Assembly: GCF_036231965.1 (NCBI RefSeq)
Contig: NZ_CP109499.1
Span: forward strand, 3,596,001 to 3,660,000
Reading direction: 5' to 3'
Source of the DNA: Streptomyces sp. NBC_01428
Lineage (GTDB): Bacteria; Actinomycetota; Actinomycetes; Streptomycetales; Streptomycetaceae
DNA: 64,000 bases
Shown here one piece after another: positions 60,628 to 64,000 of this stretch. The translations under genes were made by a program, and so were the position numbers. The notes below the pieces were generated by a model. The model was not told the origin of the DNA and made no database searches. It saw only the letters and a list, made by a program, of their open reading frames with translations. Position 1 is the stretch's first letter; each line of letters starts with the position of its first letter.

Positions 60628-62391
60628 TTACAGAAAGGCCTGTTCGTATGCCTCCTGGACGGAACGGAGGAGCAGCGCCTCGCTCGTGGCCACGCGGGCG
60701 TCGACGGCCCGCGCGAGCGCTTCGCGGTTCGGCGTGACGCGGTTGGTGAAGAAGACGGCCGGCCCCCGGTACAGCCCGCTCTCCCGCCAGCCCGCCAGAT
60801 CCGTGAGCCCCGCCGCGCGGTCCGACCCGCGCTGCACGTCGGAGACGAGCAGGTCGATCCGGTCGGCCACGAAGGCCCGCTCGGCGCCGTCCCGGCCGGT
60901 GGCCACCCGCACGCGCGCGCCGCGCTCCTCCAGCGCGTCGACGAACCGGGTGTTGCGCTCGGGGTGGTCGTCGACCCAGAGGATCTCCATCCCGGTGTAC
61001 GGCCGCCGCGCGGTTCCGGCGCGCGCGGGTTCCGGACCGTCGTCCGCACGCACCGACGCGAGCTGCGGCACTCCCTGCTGCAACCGCCCCACCAGGTCGT
61101 CCACCTCGTCCAGCGCCATCAGGTCCTCGACGAGCCGGCCGAAGTTCGCGTCGCGCGCCAGGTCCGGGAACCCGGTGGGCAGTTGCTCCTCCAGGCGGGC
61201 GAGCAGTTCGCTCCAGTCCTGAGCCGCGTCCCCGCCGTCCCGCTCCGGGGCGATCAGTCCGTACGCGCGCAGACAGCCCACCGCGACGTCCCAGTCCCCT
61301 TCGACGGGCCGGGCGAACGGCCGGCCGAGCACCCGGCGGGCCGCCCGGTAGCGGAGGAACTCGCGGGCGGCGTGCACGTCGGCGCCGTCGCGGGCGAGCA
61401 GCACCCGGTAGAAGTCGGGGTACAGCTGCTGGAGGAGCAGGACGCGGATGACGGCCTCGGCGCTGAAGGCCTGCCAGACGGGGTTGAGCGCGGACTCCAG
61501 GCCGAAGCCGTTGATGAGCCGCTTGATCCGGCGCGGGTTGCGGGCCGAGCGCCGGGCGATCAGCTCGGCGAGGTGGTCGTCCAGCAGGTCCTGGATGCCG
61601 GAGCGCCGTGCGCAGGCGTCCACGTACGCGCGGACCTCGGACTCCGCCGGGACCGGCACCCGGTAGCTGGTCTGGAGGACCTTCTCCATGAAGGCCGACC
61701 CGGCCGGCGACAGGTCCCGCAGGAGTCCGTCCGGTCCGAGCGCGGAGCGGTCGCACCCGATGACGAAGGCGAGCCCCGGCACGTCGAGGTACACCTTCAC
61801 CGCCTCGCACACCGCGAGCACGGTCTCCTCCGAGCAGCGGTCGAGGTCGTCGATGAAGACGACGAGGAGGCGCCGGGTGTCATGGGGCGCGGACGCGGTC
61901 CACTCCGCCGTCAGCTCGCGCAGCGCGTCGCGCATGGCGTTGCGGGAGCGCGCGTCGACGGACAGGTCCTGCCAGAGCCGGTCGACGAGGGCGGCGGCCC
62001 CGAGCGGTCCGGACAGGACGGTGAGCGCCGCCCGGAACACCCCGACGATCGCCCGCCGCTCGGAGACGCGCTGCAGGGCGCGCCGCAGCACCCGGCGGTC
62101 GAAGCGCACGAGGACCGACTTGATCAGCCCTTCCAGGGCGTCGGCCCCGGTGGAGGTCCAGGCGTTGTACCAGACGGTGTGGACACCCTGTCTGGCCCCC
62201 AGCTCGGCGTCCACCAGCCGCATGAGGCTGCTCTTCCCCATGCCCCACCCCGCGTCCACCGCGAGGGTGAACGGGGTCGCGGCGCGTGAGCCGTGGAGCA
62301 GCCGGGCGAGTTCCCGGGCGGCCCGGCCCGCGCCCAGCAGATCGTCCCCCGGCCCGCTCACCGGCTCGTCGTTCAACAGCGAGAACTCCAC
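60628..62391 (-). CDS. KAP-family P-loop NTPase fused to a receiver-like domain
   Basis: A 587-residue protein. The KAP NTPase occupies about residues 20-330: Walker A AGWGMGKSSLM (residues 47-57), a partly hydrophobic insert (about 113-139), Walker B LLVVFIDDLDRC (175-186) and ARNPRRIKRLINGF (sensor-like Arg). A helical region follows, and the last ~120 residues (469-587) look like a response-regulator receiver: EILWVDDHPERN with an acidic pair 474-475, LLVSDVQRG with Asp518 at the phosphorylation position, and FFTNRV as the Thr switch; no Lys is seen at the usual place. KAP NTPases occur in anti-phage and envelope functions; the fusion is unusual. GTG start. Confidence 0.85.
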   Translation of the reverse strand: MEFSLLNDEPVSGPGDDLLGAGRAARELARLLHGSRAATPFTLAVDAGWGMGKSSLMRLVDAELGARQGVHTVWYNAWTSTGADALEGLIKSVLVRFDRRVLRRALQRVSERRAIVGVFRAALTVLSGPLGAAALVDRLWQDLSVDARSRNAMRDALRELTAEWTASAPHDTRRLLVVFIDDLDRCSEETVLAVCEAVKVYLDVPGLAFVIGCDRSALGPDGLLRDLSPAGSAFMEKVLQTSYRVPVPAESEVRAYVDACARRSGIQDLLDDHLAELIARRSARNPRRIKRLINGFGLESALNPVWQAFSAEAVIRVLLLQQLYPDFYRVLLARDGADVHAAREFLRYRAARRVLGRPFARPVEGDWDVAVGCLRAYGLIAPERDGGDAAQDWSELLARLEEQLPTGFPDLARDANFGRLVEDLMALDEVDDLVGRLQQGVPQLASVRADDGPEPARAGTARRPYTGMEILWVDDHPERNTRFVDALEERGARVRVATGRDGAERAFVADRIDLLVSDVQRGSDRAAGLTDLAGWRESGLYRGPAVFFTNRVTPNREALARAVDARVATSEALLLRSVQEAYEQAFL

Positions 62392-62639
62392 GCCCTGCCT
62401 CCCCCGTGCGGCAGGGTCAACCTACTGGGAGGGACGGCCGGCCGGGGGCCTTCCGTCGCCCTGAGGGAGGAACCTCCCCCGGCGGGCTTCGCGGCCCCGT
62501 GGACCCGGGGCCCGGCGGTGCGCCGCCGCGATCACCAGGGCTTTCGGAGCACCGCGCGGACAAAGACGCCCGAACCATCACGTCTCACGTGGTGAAAAAC
62601 ACCCCCCGGTCCTCGTTACGCGGCCGTAAGCTCACGGAC
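62392..62639. other. Divergent intergenic region
   Basis: About 250 bases between the KAP NTPase and aminotransferase genes. A TAAGCT -10-like box (62627-62632) lies seven bases before the aminotransferase ATG, with no clear -35. Confidence 0.4.
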
Positions 62640-63851
62640 ATGCAGGTGATCCAGTCCACGAAGCTCGCCAACGTCTGCTACGAGATCCGGGGTCCGGTTC
62701 TTGAGGAGGCGATGCGGCTGGAAGCGGCCGGTCACCGCATCCTCAAGCTCAACACGGGCAACCCGGCCGCCTTCGGGTTCGAGTGTCCGCCGGAGATCCT
62801 GGAGGACATCCTCCGCAACGTCTCGTCGGCGCACGGTTACGGCGACGCCAAGGGCCTGCTCGCCGCCCGGCGCGCGGTGGTCATGCACAACCAGACCCTC
62901 GGCATCGAGACGGACGTCGAGCACGTCTTCATCGGCAACGGCGTCTCCGAGCTGATCGTGATGGCGATGCAGGGCCTGCTGGACGACGGCGACGAGGTCC
63001 TCGTGCCGGCGCCGGACTACCCACTGTGGACGGCCGCCGTCTCGCTGTCCGGGGGCACGGCCGTGCACTACCGCTGCGACGAGCAGTCCGACTGGATGCC
63101 CGACCTCGCGGACGTGGAGCGGAAGGTCACCGACCGCACCAAGGCGATCGTCATCATCAACCCGAACAACCCGACCGGCGCCGTGTACGACGACGCGATG
63201 CTGCGGGGGCTCACCGACATCGCCCGCCGGCACAACCTGCTGGTCTGCTCGGACGAGATCTACGACAAGATCCTCTACGACGGGGTCACGCACACCGCGA
63301 CCGCCAAGATCGCCCCGGACCTGCTCACCCTCACCTTCAACGGCATGTCGAAGGCGTACCGGGTGGCGGGCTACCGCGTCGGCTGGATGTCGATCTCGGG
63401 GCCGCGCGGGCACGCGGACTCCTACATCGAGGGGCTGACGATCCTCGCGAACATGCGGCTGTGCGCGAACATGCCGGGCCAGCACGGCGTGGTCGCGGCG
63501 CTCAGCGGACGTCAGACGATCAACGAGCTGGTGCTGCCGGGCGGACGCCTGAAGGAACAGCGGGACGTGGCGCACGAGCTGCTGACGCAGATCCCGGGTG
63601 TGACCTGCGTGAAGCCCAAGGGGGCGCTGTATCTCTTCCCGCGCCTCGACCCCAAGGTCTTCAAGGTCAAGGACGACCGGCAGATGGTCCTCGACCTGCT
63701 GCAGCGGGAGAAGATCATGGTGGTCCAGGGGACGGGCTTCAACTGGCCCGAGCCGGACCACTTCCGGGTGGTCACCCTCCCGTCGGTCGGGGACCTGACG
63801 GACGCCGTCACGCGGATCGGCACCTTCCTGGACGGCTACAGCCAGCCGTGA
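62640..63851 (+). CDS. PLP-dependent aminotransferase (AlaA-like)
   Basis: A 403-residue class I aminotransferase. It begins MQVIQSTKLANVCYEIRGPVLEEA as in AlaA (alanine transaminase), with LNTGNPAAFGFE, DVEHVFIGNGVSELIVMAMQGLL, PAPDYPLWTAAVSLSGG, IINPNNPTGAVYDD, LLVCSDEIYDKILYDG and the PLP lysine in NGMSKAYRVAGYRVGW. It most likely makes alanine from pyruvate and glutamate. There is no ribosome site before ATG 62640 and a -10-like box ends eight bases upstream, so the mRNA may be leaderless. Longer frames upstream are not credible. Confidence 0.93.
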   Translation: MQVIQSTKLANVCYEIRGPVLEEAMRLEAAGHRILKLNTGNPAAFGFECPPEILEDILRNVSSAHGYGDAKGLLAARRAVVMHNQTLGIETDVEHVFIGNGVSELIVMAMQGLLDDGDEVLVPAPDYPLWTAAVSLSGGTAVHYRCDEQSDWMPDLADVERKVTDRTKAIVIINPNNPTGAVYDDAMLRGLTDIARRHNLLVCSDEIYDKILYDGVTHTATAKIAPDLLTLTFNGMSKAYRVAGYRVGWMSISGPRGHADSYIEGLTILANMRLCANMPGQHGVVAALSGRQTINELVLPGGRLKEQRDVAHELLTQIPGVTCVKPKGALYLFPRLDPKVFKVKDDRQMVLDLLQREKIMVVQGTGFNWPEPDHFRVVTLPSVGDLTDAVTRIGTFLDGYSQP

Positions 63852-63941
63852 CGGAGGACGTCCGGGCGGACGCGGCGTTCACCCTCCGTGCGGGAACCGT
63901 CCAGTTCCGCGAACCGACTCAACTTTAGACCAGATCCAAGC

Positions 63942-64000
63942 TAGGATGGTTTCCTGTCAGGCACAGGAGGCCCTCCCATGTACGAACCGATCCGCACGAA
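63942..64000 (+). CDS. Start of a gene cut by the window end
   Basis: TAGGAT (63942-63947) looks like a -10 box, then AGGAGG (63965-63970) and ATG 63978, which opens MYEPIRT. Only seven codons are inside the window, so the product is not recognised, but promoter, ribosome site and start are all well placed. The coding part is 63978-64000 (continues beyond). Confidence 0.6.

Overview
The window is a 64 kb piece of high-GC actinobacterial chromosome, almost certainly from Streptomyces or a very close relative. The reasons are the strong G/C bias at third codon positions, GTG starts, ATGA/GTGA gene overlaps, a WhiB-family protein, DUF1707 and DUF4245 proteins, an F420-type luciferase-like oxidoreductase, a class A PBP with a Ser/Pro/Thr tail, and a DasR-type operator in a chitinase promoter. 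No tRNA, rRNA, insertion sequence, prophage or CRISPR array was seen. Most of the window looks like conserved core chromosome; accessory-looking parts are the Tad pilus locus, the D-amino-acid cluster and the KAP NTPase gene.

Layout. 1-9.5 kb: end of xseA and xseB (exonuclease VII), a nitroreductase under a palindromic operator, a DUF4245 protein, glpX, a WhiB-like regulator, a DUF1707 protein, class I and class II fumarases side by side, and a DUF402 protein. 9.6-16 kb: a GAF-PP2C-HATPase (SpoIIE-type) phosphatase, a class A penicillin-binding protein, and an SPFH protein coupled to a small ribbon-helix-helix protein. 16-22 kb: an operon of a PadR repressor (probably leaderless) and a MacB/FtsX-type ABC transporter, then a trio of roadblock-like and DUF4388-like proteins. 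22-24.5 kb: divergent oxyR and ahpCD for peroxide defence. 24.5-31 kb: an AI-2E family transporter, a lytic-transglycosylase-like secreted protein with a long structured leader, a PIN-PhoH ATPase, an isoprenyl diphosphate synthase and a DUF192 protein.

31-44.6 kb is one long minus-strand block. It holds a complete Streptomyces-type Tad/Flp pilus operon: an unknown protein with a Cys4 motif, CpaB, a CpaE/TadZ ATPase fused in frame to a TadE pseudopilin, TadE, TadA/CpaF, TadB, TadC, a histidine kinase and response regulator, a Flp pilin, a TadG-like protein, a lipoprotein and an OmpA-type peptidoglycan-binding protein. An LLM oxidoreductase and a methyltransferase follow. No secretin or prepilin peptidase gene is present.

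45-64 kb: a secreted GH18 chitinase with a dre site in its promoter, a SigE-family ECF sigma factor with a membrane partner, a divergent Nramp-like transporter and M14 carboxypeptidase, an acidic cytosolic protein, then a divergent cluster that looks like a D-amino-acid catabolic module (N-acyl-D-amino-acid deacylase, D-serine-deaminase-like PLP enzyme, RidA, GntP/DsdX-type permease, PfkB kinase, IclR regulator). The window ends with a secreted trypsin-like protease, a KAP P-loop NTPase fused to a receiver-like domain, an AlaA-type aminotransferase and the first codons of a further gene.

The points most worth a second look are the ATPase-TadE polyprotein, the KAP-receiver fusion, the D-amino-acid cluster with its operator, and an orphan minus-strand terminator near 30.2 kb.
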